NCBI GenBank assembly: GCA_022759145.1
Contig: JAEMPV010000016.1
Span: forward strand, 1,864 to 65,863
Origin: Caldisericum sp.
GTDB lineage: Bacteria > Caldisericota > Caldisericia > Caldisericales > Caldisericaceae
Reading direction: 5' to 3'
Length of the DNA stretch: 64,000 bases
This document shows, piece after piece, positions 8,220 through 20,334 of the stretch. Under the pieces are notes generated by a model that was not told the origin of the DNA, ran no database searches, and saw nothing but the letters and a program-made list of their open reading frames with translations. Position numbers and translations under genes: made by a program. How positions within the stretch are numbered: the stretch's first letter is position 1; each line of letters begins with the position of its first letter.

Positions 8220-9530
8220 TTAAACTCTCGACCGCGCTAACTTCATTATTATTTCGCCTAAGGCTTCTGGATCGTGTCGTATGAGACCACCTCTTTCCTT
8301 TGCAAAATCACCCAAAACTGGTTTTACGCCTAATTTTTCAATATTTTCAACATCTGCTAATACTTGCTCAGAATTCGAAAGTTTGTAACGTGAAAGGGTC
8401 TCAGGAGAAAACTGTTTCGTATTTACAATAGCATAGTCAAGGACTCCTTCTCCGAGCGTATCAACGATTACCTTTACATGGTCCGATGCTTTAAAATTAT
8501 CCGTTTCTCCATGTTCTGTCATTGCGTTAACGATGTATATCTTTACTGCATGCGACCTTCTTATAGTATCAACGACAGAGGGAAGAAGTAACGGCGGCAT
8601 AATGCTTGTGAATAGGCTTCCAGGACCAATTACAATAACATTAGCATTTATTATCCTTTCAAGCGCAGGAAGATAAGGCTTTATTGAATCATCTTTCAAG
8701 AAAACCCTCTTAATCCTTTTTCCTCTTGCGGTAATTTCAGCCTCTCCCTCAACAATTTCACCATCTTCAAATTCTGCGCATAGAGTTGCCTCTTCCTCCG
8801 TAAAAGGTAAGACCTCTCCTTCAATATTAAGGAGCTTTGATAGCTTCAATACAGCATCTCCAAAATCATTTGTAACTTTAGTAAGACCAGTAATAAGGAT
8901 ATTCCCAAGATTATGACCATCAAGACAGGAGCCAGGTGCATTGAATCTATACGAAAGTATTTTTCTTGAAAGAGAGTTTTCTTCAGTAAGCGCAATAAGA
9001 CAGTTCCTTATATCTCCTGGCGGGGGAACATTAAGTTCTCTTCTTAGTCTTCCAGAGGAGCCACCAGAATCCGCAACTGTTATTACGGCAGAAATCTTTA
9101 GAAATTTTCCTCTCAATCCTTCAAGGACTGAGGTCGTCCCTGTGCCACCCCCGATATTAACAACACGCTTTTTAAGGCCATCCTTTCGCCTTTCGAAAAG
9201 AAGATCCATAATTTCGCTATAAGGTTTGTCAGGGACAAGCGCCTTTGCAACAGATTGGATCAGAAGAGAAATACCTACATAAATCAAAATTATAGAGATA
9301 ACGATCAGGGCTACTGCAAAAAGTTGTATGTAAAAACTTTCAAAAGGGACATCAAAGTATTTTCCTATGTAAAGTGAGCTATTCATAAAATACTCATTAT
9401 CAGAAAGAACAGTAGAAAGCAAGAAAATACCATAAATAAGAAGAAGGATAGAAACAACAATTAAGAGAATAAACCTTTTGAGGCGAAGCCCCGGTAATAA
9501 AAACCGAAGCCTGCTATTTTCTATCTTCAT
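8220..9530 (-). CDS. yvcK: YvcK/CofD-like protein with N-terminal membrane segments
   Basis: 436 residues. Residues about 120-436 are the YvcK (gluconeogenesis factor, UPF0052) domain, with GGGTGTT (127-133), ADSGGSSGR (153-161), PPPGDIRN (169-176), DGHNLGN and IGPGSLFTS. In Bacillus YvcK affects growth on gluconeogenic carbon sources, binds UDP-sugars and helps place cell-wall enzymes. Here about 110 extra N-terminal residues carry two hydrophobic helices (about 20-41 and 67-91), so the protein is probably held at the membrane. The start overlaps the end of rapZ by 17 bases. Confidence 0.95.
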   Translation of the reverse strand: MKIENSRLRFLLPGLRLKRFILLIVVSILLLIYGIFLLSTVLSDNEYFMNSSLYIGKYFDVPFESFYIQLFAVALIVISIILIYVGISLLIQSVAKALVPDKPYSEIMDLLFERRKDGLKKRVVNIGGGTGTTSVLEGLRGKFLKISAVITVADSGGSSGRLRRELNVPPPGDIRNCLIALTEENSLSRKILSYRFNAPGSCLDGHNLGNILITGLTKVTNDFGDAVLKLSKLLNIEGEVLPFTEEEATLCAEFEDGEIVEGEAEITARGKRIKRVFLKDDSIKPYLPALERIINANVIVIGPGSLFTSIMPPLLLPSVVDTIRRSHAVKIYIVNAMTEHGETDNFKASDHVKVIVDTLGEGVLDYAIVNTKQFSPETLSRYKLSNSEQVLADVENIEKLGVKPVLGDFAKERGGLIRHDPEALGEIIMKLARSRV

Positions 9531-10398
9531 TTTTCAAATCTCTGTGTTCAATTGCAACAACAAAACCTTTCTCCTTCAACATATTTGCAATAATTTCACC
9601 TATTGCAACTGACCTGTGATGTCCACCAGTACAGCCCAGGGAAATTGTAAGATAGGATTTACCCTCTCTTATGTAGTAAGGTATAAGAAAGAGGAGAAAG
9701 TCCATAAATTTCTGAACAAACTCCCTTGTTTCCGGGAAGCTCATAACAAAATCCTGTATCTCCTTGTCAAGACCTGACTTATTTGTCAATTCCTCCTCAT
9801 AGTAAGGGTTGGGGATAAAACGGACATCTACAACGATATCAGATTGAAGTGGAACTCCGTACTTGTAGCCAAAAGTTATTATCATTATGTGAAGCGCTTT
9901 TTCTTCTGGAAGGGTAAGAATATCGATAATTCTTTTCTTCAAGTCCTGCACCTTGAAGTGAGTAGTATCTATAACTATATCAGCCATTTCCTTTATTGGC
10001 GCAAGACAATTCATTTCTTCTTTTATTTTCTCTTCAAGTGTTACAGATACACTTTCGTCGAAGGGGTGTTTTCTTCTCGTCTCGGAAAATCTTTTTACAA
10101 GGGTCTCTACCGATGCTTCAAGGAAAATTATTTTAAGGTTTATATCCTCTCTATTCTTAAGTTCCTTTACAATCTGGGGAAACTGTTGTAGAAAATCTTT
10201 GCTCCTTATATCAATAACAGCACATATTTTGTTAATTTTTCCTTCAGTGCTTTGTGCAATCCTTATAAAATCGTTTATAAGAGTTGGAGGAATATTATCA
10301 ATACAGTAATAACCGAGGTCTTCCATTACACCAACGGTTTTTGTTTTTCCTGCACCGCTTAGTCCTGTTATTATTACAAAATTAATTCGTTCTTTCAT
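9514..10398 (-). CDS. rapZ: RapZ/YvcJ nucleotide-binding protein
   Basis: 294 residues from the ATG at 10398. Walker A GLSGAGKT (12-19), YCIDNIPP, and the C-terminal signature GCTGGHHRSV (about 256). RapZ binds nucleotides; in enteric bacteria it guides RNase E to the sRNA GlmZ, while in Gram-positives YvcJ has a less defined role. An in-frame TTG 15 bases upstream also exists. The ATG is preferred because a -10 box (TATAAT) sits only six bases before it, leaving no room for a ribosome-binding site: the mRNA is probably leaderless. First gene of the four-gene operon ending in rpoN; rapZ is also linked to rpoN in E. coli. Confidence 0.93.
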   Translation of the reverse strand: MKERINFVIITGLSGAGKTKTVGVMEDLGYYCIDNIPPTLINDFIRIAQSTEGKINKICAVIDIRSKDFLQQFPQIVKELKNREDINLKIIFLEASVETLVKRFSETRRKHPFDESVSVTLEEKIKEEMNCLAPIKEMADIVIDTTHFKVQDLKKRIIDILTLPEEKALHIMIITFGYKYGVPLQSDIVVDVRFIPNPYYEEELTNKSGLDKEIQDFVMSFPETREFVQKFMDFLLFLIPYYIREGKSYLTISLGCTGGHHRSVAIGEIIANMLKEKGFVVAIEHRDLKNEDRK

Positions 10399-10404
10399 CA
10401 GAAT

Positions 10405-10432
10405 ATTATACAATTTATTTGACTTTTGTAAA
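10405..10432 (-). promoter_or_regulatory. Promoter of the rapZ operon, probably leaderless
   Basis: Minus-strand TTTACA (10427-10432), 16-base spacer, TATAAT (10405-10410), then six bases to the rapZ ATG. Transcription would begin at or next to the A of the start codon. Confidence 0.65.
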
Positions 10433-10445
10433 AAATCGCTATAAT
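10418..10445 (+). promoter_or_regulatory. Promoter of the DUF4388 gene
   Basis: TTTGAC (10418-10423), 16-base spacer, TATAAT (10440-10445), 43 bases before the ATG. It overlaps the divergent rapZ promoter, so the two may compete for polymerase. Confidence 0.55.
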
Positions 10446-10488
10446 AATTAAGAGCAAGTAAATTCTTTTATTAAAATGGAGGCCAAAG

Positions 10489-11250
10489 ATGGCTTTAACA
10501 GGAGATTTAAGTGAACTCGATTTAAGGGGTATTTTAAATTTAATTCAATCAATGAAAGGTACAGGTAAATTAGAGATTATTAATGATTCAACTCATGTCT
10601 TCCTTTACTTTAAGAATGGCGTAATTGTGAACGCAGAGGGTGATAAGGATCCAATTTCATCATTTGAAAAAGCTGTAGGACTCACTTCTGGAAAATTTGA
10701 ATTTATAAAGATGGATGATGTAAAAGAGAGTGAAAAAGCACAAGAACTTAAGGCGCTTGCACAGGACATTGACTCAATTTTAAAAAGGTGGGAAGAAATT
10801 AGAAAGAAGTTTCCGAATTACGATGTGGTATTTGACATTGGTGAAGCAAAGTCTGAAGAAGTAAAATTAACACCTGATGAATGGAAAATCCTATCGCTTG
10901 TTAGAGAACCAACAACGCTTTTGAGGTTACTTATGAATTCTCCTATGGGTGAGATGAAGACACTTGAACTCCTTGCATCTCTTTTTGACAAAGGACTCAT
11001 TACTATGAGTTTTGAAACCGAGGATGTTTTAAAGGACGAAGACCTTGTAATTCCTGTTAAAGAAACAGGCTGGTACGCAGTCAATACACCAATATACGGG
11101 GAAAGGAACATCGCTTTTTACAAAAAAATTGATGGGAGAAAAGACTTCCCCACAATCTGTAAGGAAATGGGCATTACATTAAGAGAAGGAAGACAAATTC
11201 TAAGATATCTTGTAAGTAACGGTAAGATTTCTTTGCGAAAAAAAGCCTAA
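10489..11250 (+). CDS. DUF4388 (PATAN-type) domain protein
   Basis: 253 residues. Residues 1 to about 95 match DUF4388: MALTGDLSELDLRGILNLIQ, then GTGKLEI, then FKNGVIVNAEG. In gliding and signalling proteins this domain occurs with response regulators and small GTPase systems. The remaining 160 residues are helical and look like two winged-helix segments (LTPDEWKILSLV and GMGITLREGRQILRYLVS-like); no enzyme motif is seen. The start has GGAGG six bases upstream. It is divergent from rapZ and convergent with hemW, with which its stop overlaps by four bases; its terminator lies inside hemW. Confidence 0.82.
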   Translation: MALTGDLSELDLRGILNLIQSMKGTGKLEIINDSTHVFLYFKNGVIVNAEGDKDPISSFEKAVGLTSGKFEFIKMDDVKESEKAQELKALAQDIDSILKRWEEIRKKFPNYDVVFDIGEAKSEEVKLTPDEWKILSLVREPTTLLRLLMNSPMGEMKTLELLASLFDKGLITMSFETEDVLKDEDLVIPVKETGWYAVNTPIYGERNIAFYKKIDGRKDFPTICKEMGITLREGRQILRYLVSNGKISLRKKA

Positions 11251-12407
11251 ATAAACTCCCTAAATACAATATTTGCATATTGCACTCCCCTTTTGGTGAG
11301 TGCAATTTTTTTACTGTCTACTTTTATTAGTTTTAGTTTCTTGAGTTTCGAAATTTCGTTTTTAAAGTCCTCAGTTATGAAACTTCCAAACTTGTGATAA
11401 TACTCATCAAAACCGATCCCTTCAAGAAGTCTAAGCCCCATCATTATAAATTCACCTTTTGCAATATCAACAGGAAGTCGTTTTTTGAATGAATAAGGCA
11501 AAACTCCTCTATCGATTTTTTCGAAATACTTCTCAAAACTCTTAACATTCACATAACGAATGCCGTTATAGAAACCACCTGCAGAAATACCAAACCCAAG
11601 GTAGGGATAACTTTTCCAATATGAAATATTGTGGAGACATTCGTAGGATTTCTTTGCATAGTTTGAAATCTCGTAATGTATAAAACCTGCATCCTCTAAC
11701 AAGCGTTCCCCGTATTCAAACTCCTTTAACCAGATTTTTTCATCCACAAACTTAAATTTACTCTTCATCCTGTTTAAGAGCGTTCCTCTTTCTACCATAA
11801 GCGCATAATAGGAAATGTGTTCTGGATTCAATTGAATTGCACTTTTAAGAGATCTGACCTGCATATCAAAGGTTTCATTTGGAAGAGAAAATATAAGGTC
11901 AAGATTTATGTTTGAAAAACCGATTTCACGAAGGAGTTCAAATTTTTCAATGGCAGTTTTGCTATCATGAATTCGCCCAAGAATCCTTAGCGTTTCATCG
12001 TTAAACGACTGAACCCCAATACTTACTCTATTTACTCCGAGCGCTTTAAAGGCTTCAAACTTAGTTTTTTCTATGCTCTCGGGATTTGCCTCTATTGTAA
12101 ATTCAGAAAGAGTTCTTAAATCAAAACGACTTCTTAAAAATGAAAGAAGGTTAGATAACAAATCTTCCTCAATAAGACTGGGCGTCCCTCCACCAAGATA
12201 AAGCGTCGAAATGCGTTTTTCTGAATTATCAGGAAACTTTTCAAGGAATAAGTCAATTTCTCTTTTAAGATAATCAAAATATTTTCTATACAAAGGCTTT
12301 TGGAATTTAAAAGATACGAAATCACAGTAAATACACTTACTTACACAAAAAGGAAAATGAATATAGAGGTGAAAGCCTTTGAAAGAGCTAATCTTCGGTT
12401 TCTCCAC
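11247..12407 (-). CDS. hemW: Radical SAM heme chaperone HemW
   Basis: 386 residues. The radical SAM motif is CVSKCIYC (Cys21, Cys25, Cys28), preceded by the family's LYIHFPF. Further family blocks: YLGGGTPSLI (about 96), TIEANPE, GVNRVSIGVQSF and the HEMN C-terminal domain after about 290. HemW-like proteins lack the extra N-terminal residues of true HemN and are thought to deliver heme rather than oxidise coproporphyrinogen. Its start lies 20 bases inside the end of lepA, the third gene of clpC-lepA-hemW; lepA-hemW adjacency is widespread. Confidence 0.92.
   Translation of the reverse strand: MEKPKISSFKGFHLYIHFPFCVSKCIYCDFVSFKFQKPLYRKYFDYLKREIDLFLEKFPDNSEKRISTLYLGGGTPSLIEEDLLSNLLSFLRSRFDLRTLSEFTIEANPESIEKTKFEAFKALGVNRVSIGVQSFNDETLRILGRIHDSKTAIEKFELLREIGFSNINLDLIFSLPNETFDMQVRSLKSAIQLNPEHISYYALMVERGTLLNRMKSKFKFVDEKIWLKEFEYGERLLEDAGFIHYEISNYAKKSYECLHNISYWKSYPYLGFGISAGGFYNGIRYVNVKSFEKYFEKIDRGVLPYSFKKRLPVDIAKGEFIMMGLRLLEGIGFDEYYHKFGSFITEDFKNEISKLKKLKLIKVDSKKIALTKRGVQYANIVFREFI
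11279..11312 (+). terminator. Intrinsic terminator of the DUF4388 gene, inside hemW coding sequence
   Basis: Nine-pair stem ATTGCACTC/GAGTGCAAT (11279-11287 with 11298-11306) followed by a run of seven T on the plus strand. It starts 28 bases after the DUF4388 stop and lies wholly within the last codons of the opposing hemW gene. Confidence 0.8.
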
Positions 12408-14184
12408 TCTTTACTGAAAGTATCGAGAAAAATGCCTCCTGTGGTATTTCGACATTGCCAACCATTTTCATTTTTTTCTTTCCTTCTTTTTGCTTTTCGA
12501 GAAGCTTTCGTTTACGGGTTACATCTCCACCGTAGCATTTTGCAAGGACATCTTTTCTATATGGAACAATCCTTTCCTTTGCGATAATTTTTCCTCCAAT
12601 TGCGGCCTGCAAACTTACTTCGAACATCTGCCTTGGAATAACTTTTCTCATCTTTTCAAGCATAGAGCGTGCAATGTAATACGCTTTATCTTCATGTGCC
12701 ATAAAAGAAAGAGCATCAACAGGTTTCTTATTTATTAGAATATCGACCTTAACGATATCAGCCTTCTTAAAGCCAATAAACTCATAATCAAGTGTTCCGT
12801 AACCACGAGTTACCGACTTAAGTGCATCAAAGAAATCCGTAATAATCTCCTGAAGCGGAACTTCGAAACGAATGATAACTCTCTTTTCCTCTGGGTAAAG
12901 CATATCCTTGTAAATCGCCCTTCGAGAAGTAATAAGTTCCATTACATTTCCGATATAATCTGGCGGAATCATTATTGATGCATCAACTATTGGTTCTCTT
13001 ATTTCAAGGATCTTCGAAGGGTCAGGGAATTTTGCAGGGTTGTCAATTGTGATAGTCCTTCCATCTCTTAACACTATTTCGTATTCAACATTTGGAACGG
13101 TTGCAATAATATCCTGCCCAAACTCAATTCTGAGTCTCTCGATTGTAATCTCCATATGAAGAAGTCCTGAGAAACCACATCTAAAACCAAATCCAAGCGC
13201 TTCAGAAGATTCAGGTTCAAAAGTAAAAGCAGGATCATTTAGATGGAGTTTTTCAAGAGATTTTTTTAATTCTTCAAACTCGTTCGTATTAAGGGGGAAA
13301 ATGCCTGCAAAAACCATTGGCACATTTTTTCTAAACCCAGGGATAGGCTCTTTTGTTGGATTTACTGCAGAGGTTACCGTATCTCCAATCTGGACATCAA
13401 GTGGGTCTCTAATAAGCGCTGTAAAATAACCGACAAAACCTGCTCTAAGTTCATTCACAGGTTCCATTTTAAGCCTGAATATCCCAACCTCTTCAACTTC
13501 AAACTCTTTATTTGTGGACATAAATTTTATTCTATCGCCCTTTTTGATTGTCCCGTCTTTTATACGCACATAAACAACAACTCCCTTGTAGGTATCAAAG
13601 TGAGAATCAAAAACAAGGGCTTTTAAGGGAAGATCTGGATCACCTTGAGGAGGGGGGATCCTCTCAACTATTGCCTTTATGAGTTCATCTACACCTTCTC
13701 CAGTCTTTGCGCTTATCTTGAGGATTTCTTCTTCATTAAAGCCAAGGATATCCTTTATTTCCTTTGCAGTGCCTTCAATGTCTGCATCTTTAACATCAAT
13801 CTTATTTATTACGGGAATTATTACGAGGTCGTTTTCGAGAGCAAGATATGTATTTGCAATTGTTTGCGCTTCGACACCCTGTGTTGCGTCCACAAGAAGT
13901 ATTGCTCCTTCGCATGCCTTGAGGCTCCTTGACACTTCATAAGAGAAGTCAACATGACCCGGTGTATCAATAAGGTTAAAAAGATACTTTTCCCCGTTTA
14001 CTTCTATATCGAGGCTTACAGGGTGGGCTCGGATTGTAATCCCTCTGTCCCTCTCGAGCTCCATACTATCGAGCATCTGCTCGCCTTTTACAACAAGCCC
14101 ACCTCTTTCAAGAAATCTATCTGCAAGCGTTGACTTACCGTGGTCAATGTGTGCAATTATAGAAAAGTTTCTAATTTTATCCAT
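12388..14184 (-). CDS. lepA: Elongation factor 4 (LepA), ribosome back-translocase GTPase
   Basis: 598 residues, typical for LepA. GTPase motifs: G1 AHIDHGKST (11-19), switch region RGITIRAH, G3 DTPGH (about 73), NKID (about 127). Domains II, III and V follow as in EF-G, and the unique LepA C-terminal domain is present (LINKKPVDALSFMAH, then AKCYGGDVTRKRKLLEKQKE). It acts on ribosomes stalled or mis-translocated under stress. It overlaps clpC upstream by eight bases and hemW downstream by 20. Confidence 0.98.
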   Translation of the reverse strand: MDKIRNFSIIAHIDHGKSTLADRFLERGGLVVKGEQMLDSMELERDRGITIRAHPVSLDIEVNGEKYLFNLIDTPGHVDFSYEVSRSLKACEGAILLVDATQGVEAQTIANTYLALENDLVIIPVINKIDVKDADIEGTAKEIKDILGFNEEEILKISAKTGEGVDELIKAIVERIPPPQGDPDLPLKALVFDSHFDTYKGVVVYVRIKDGTIKKGDRIKFMSTNKEFEVEEVGIFRLKMEPVNELRAGFVGYFTALIRDPLDVQIGDTVTSAVNPTKEPIPGFRKNVPMVFAGIFPLNTNEFEELKKSLEKLHLNDPAFTFEPESSEALGFGFRCGFSGLLHMEITIERLRIEFGQDIIATVPNVEYEIVLRDGRTITIDNPAKFPDPSKILEIREPIVDASIMIPPDYIGNVMELITSRRAIYKDMLYPEEKRVIIRFEVPLQEIITDFFDALKSVTRGYGTLDYEFIGFKKADIVKVDILINKKPVDALSFMAHEDKAYYIARSMLEKMRKVIPRQMFEVSLQAAIGGKIIAKERIVPYRKDVLAKCYGGDVTRKRKLLEKQKEGKKKMKMVGNVEIPQEAFFSILSVKSGETED

Positions 14185-16621
14185 GCGACGGAATCTTTTC
14201 TTTTATTTCGAATACGATGCCAGTATCTTCTTTGTAATCAACTACTATAAGGCTTCCCTCTTTTATTTCTCCTTGCAGGATTTTAACTGCAATTGGGTCC
14301 TCAACTTCCTTTTCTATGAGCCTTTGTAGAGGCCTTGCGCCGTATTCAGGGTTGTAACCTGTCTTTGCAAGGTATTCTCGAGCCGCTTCGGTAAGTTCAA
14401 TTTCAATATTATTTTCGGATGCATTCTTTTCAATCCTCTTCATAATGATATCAACAATTTGCTTAATCTCATCAAGTGTGAGAGGATAGAAAACTATTAT
14501 GTCGTCAAGCCTATTCAGGAATTCAGGTTTAAACAATCCCTTTAAGGACGACAATAACTTCTTTTTCTTTTCTTCAAATGTTGCTTCGCTTCCTCCAAGT
14601 TCAAATCCTACATTTTTCTCTCTTAATCCCTCGGTCCCAAAGTTTGAAGTAAGAATTATTACGGTATTTTTGAAGTCAACAGTCCTTCCTTGAGAATCAG
14701 TAAGACGCCCTTCATCCATTATTTGAAGAAGAATATCAAATACATCAGGGTGTGCCTTCTCTATCTCGTCAAAAAGAACGACAGAGTACGGCCTTCTTCT
14801 AACTGCCTCTGTTAATTGTCCGCCTTCTTCATAACCAACATAACCTGGAGGAGAGCCAATGAGCCTTGAAACGGTGAATTTCTCCATATATTCAGACATA
14901 TCAAGCCTGATGAGAGCATTTTCGTTACCAAAAAGGAACTCTGCAAGAGTTTTTGCAAGTTCTGTTTTACCAACACCAGTTGGACCAAGGAAAAGGAAAG
15001 TTCCAATAGGCTTGTTAGGGTTCTTCAAACCAGAACGTGCACGCCTTATAGCACGAGATACTGCCTTTACCGCCTCTTCTTGCCCGACTATACGCTTGTG
15101 GAGTTCTTCTTCCATATGAACAAGACGTTCTTTTTCATCCTTAACCATTTTTTCTGCAGGGACACCGGTCCATAAGGATATCACTTTTCTTATATCGTCT
15201 TCAGACAAAACTGGAATCTCCGTTTCCTTTTCACTTGCAATAAGCCTCAGTGCATTAAGAAGGTTCTTTTCTTCCTCCCTTAAGCGTTCTGCCTCGAGAA
15301 GCCTTTTTTCCCTTATAGCCTGGAATCTCCTATCTTTTATATCCCTAATCTTTTTCTCAAGTTCCTTTATTTCAGAGTTTTTGGACAGTTGAAGTTTTAA
15401 TCTTGCTGAGGCTTCATCAATAACATCTATCGCCTTATCAGGCAGGAATCTATCATTAATGTACTTTACGGAGAGTTTCACGGCAAGCTCAATCGCTTCG
15501 TCAGGTATTCGGACTCCATGGAACTTTTCGTATCGCTCACGGATTCCCTTCAAAATTTCTATTGCCTCTTCTACACTCGGTTCTTTTACATAAACGGGCT
15601 GAAACCTTCTTTCAAGAGCAGGGTCTTTTTCAACATATTTTCTGTATTCCTTTAGTGTTGTTGCACCAATAACCTGTATCTCTCCACTTGCTAAAGAAGG
15701 CTTAAGAATATTTGACGCATCAATTGCACCTTCTGCAGCACCTGCACCCACAAGTGTATGGAATTCGTCTATAAAGAGAATTACATTTCTGTTTGTTTTC
15801 GCAACCTCTTTAAGGATTTTTTTCATTCTCTCTTCAAACTCGCCACGGTACTTCGTTCCTGCAATAACAGAGGCAAGGTCTAATGATACAATTCTTTTGC
15901 CTTTAAGGAGGTCCGGCACATCGTTATCGGCAATTTTCTGGGCAAGCCCCTCTACAATTGCGGTTTTACCAACACCAGGGTCTCCTATTATTGCCGGGTT
16001 ATTTTTCTTCCTTCTCATAAGGATTTCTATTACACGCTCAATTTCGCCTTCTCTTCCAATAACAGGATCAAGTTCGCCACGAGTTGCAAGATATGTAAGG
16101 TCCCTTGAAAACTGATCTAAAGTAGGTGTCTTTGTTTCTCTAAACTCACGGGTCTGCGTTGCCTCTTTTGTCGCCTTTTCACCAATCATTGAGTAAATAG
16201 TTTCTTCGAACTTCTGGATATCAACTCCTAAATCCTGGAGAATCTTTATCCCAACGCCTCCCCCTTCATGAAGGATTGCAAGAAGGATATGTTCAGTGCT
16301 AATATAATTATCACCAAGATTTATTGCTTCTTTCTCAGCGAGTTCAAGGACTCTTTTTGCACGTGGAGTAAGAATTATCTCATCGCTTGTCTTACCTGAG
16401 AAATTCCTGTTTTCCTTAATAAAGTTCTCAATACGCTCTATAACCTCTTCAGGATCAACCCCCATACTGAGGATTGCATTGTAAGCAATTCCTTCTTCAA
16501 CTTTAATAAGCCCAAGCAATAGATGCTCCGTCCCGAGATAATCATTCCCGAGACTATGTGCCTCTTCCTGGGCAATTAAAATCGCTTTTTGTGCTCTTTC
16601 TGTTAAATTGTTCCAATTCAT
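14177..16621 (-). CDS. clpC: ATP-dependent Clp protease ATPase subunit ClpC
   Basis: 814 residues. Two Clp N repeats (about 5-145), AAA+ module 1 with Walker A GDPGVGKT (213-220) and FIDEFHTLVGAG, an M-domain with a UVR-like helical stretch (about 415-455), and AAA+ module 2 with GPTGVGKTELAK (about 548) and LFDEIEKAHP. A UVR/M domain of this size separates ClpC from ClpA and ClpB. ClpC unfolds proteins and feeds them to ClpP. The start has AGGAGA seven bases upstream. No mcsA, mcsB or ctsR genes are adjacent, unlike Bacillus; the gene leads the clpC-lepA-hemW run. Confidence 0.96.
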   Translation of the reverse strand: MNWNNLTERAQKAILIAQEEAHSLGNDYLGTEHLLLGLIKVEEGIAYNAILSMGVDPEEVIERIENFIKENRNFSGKTSDEIILTPRAKRVLELAEKEAINLGDNYISTEHILLAILHEGGGVGIKILQDLGVDIQKFEETIYSMIGEKATKEATQTREFRETKTPTLDQFSRDLTYLATRGELDPVIGREGEIERVIEILMRRKKNNPAIIGDPGVGKTAIVEGLAQKIADNDVPDLLKGKRIVSLDLASVIAGTKYRGEFEERMKKILKEVAKTNRNVILFIDEFHTLVGAGAAEGAIDASNILKPSLASGEIQVIGATTLKEYRKYVEKDPALERRFQPVYVKEPSVEEAIEILKGIRERYEKFHGVRIPDEAIELAVKLSVKYINDRFLPDKAIDVIDEASARLKLQLSKNSEIKELEKKIRDIKDRRFQAIREKRLLEAERLREEEKNLLNALRLIASEKETEIPVLSEDDIRKVISLWTGVPAEKMVKDEKERLVHMEEELHKRIVGQEEAVKAVSRAIRRARSGLKNPNKPIGTFLFLGPTGVGKTELAKTLAEFLFGNENALIRLDMSEYMEKFTVSRLIGSPPGYVGYEEGGQLTEAVRRRPYSVVLFDEIEKAHPDVFDILLQIMDEGRLTDSQGRTVDFKNTVIILTSNFGTEGLREKNVGFELGGSEATFEEKKKKLLSSLKGLFKPEFLNRLDDIIVFYPLTLDEIKQIVDIIMKRIEKNASENNIEIELTEAAREYLAKTGYNPEYGARPLQRLIEKEVEDPIAVKILQGEIKEGSLIVVDYKEDTGIVFEIKEKIPSHG

Positions 16622-16678
16622 AAAATCATCTCCTAATAATATTGTAGCGAATTTTTGATTTTTTAAAAGTGGATTTAG

Positions 16679-20326
<3,648 letters not shown>

Positions 20327-20334
20327 GGTGGCAT

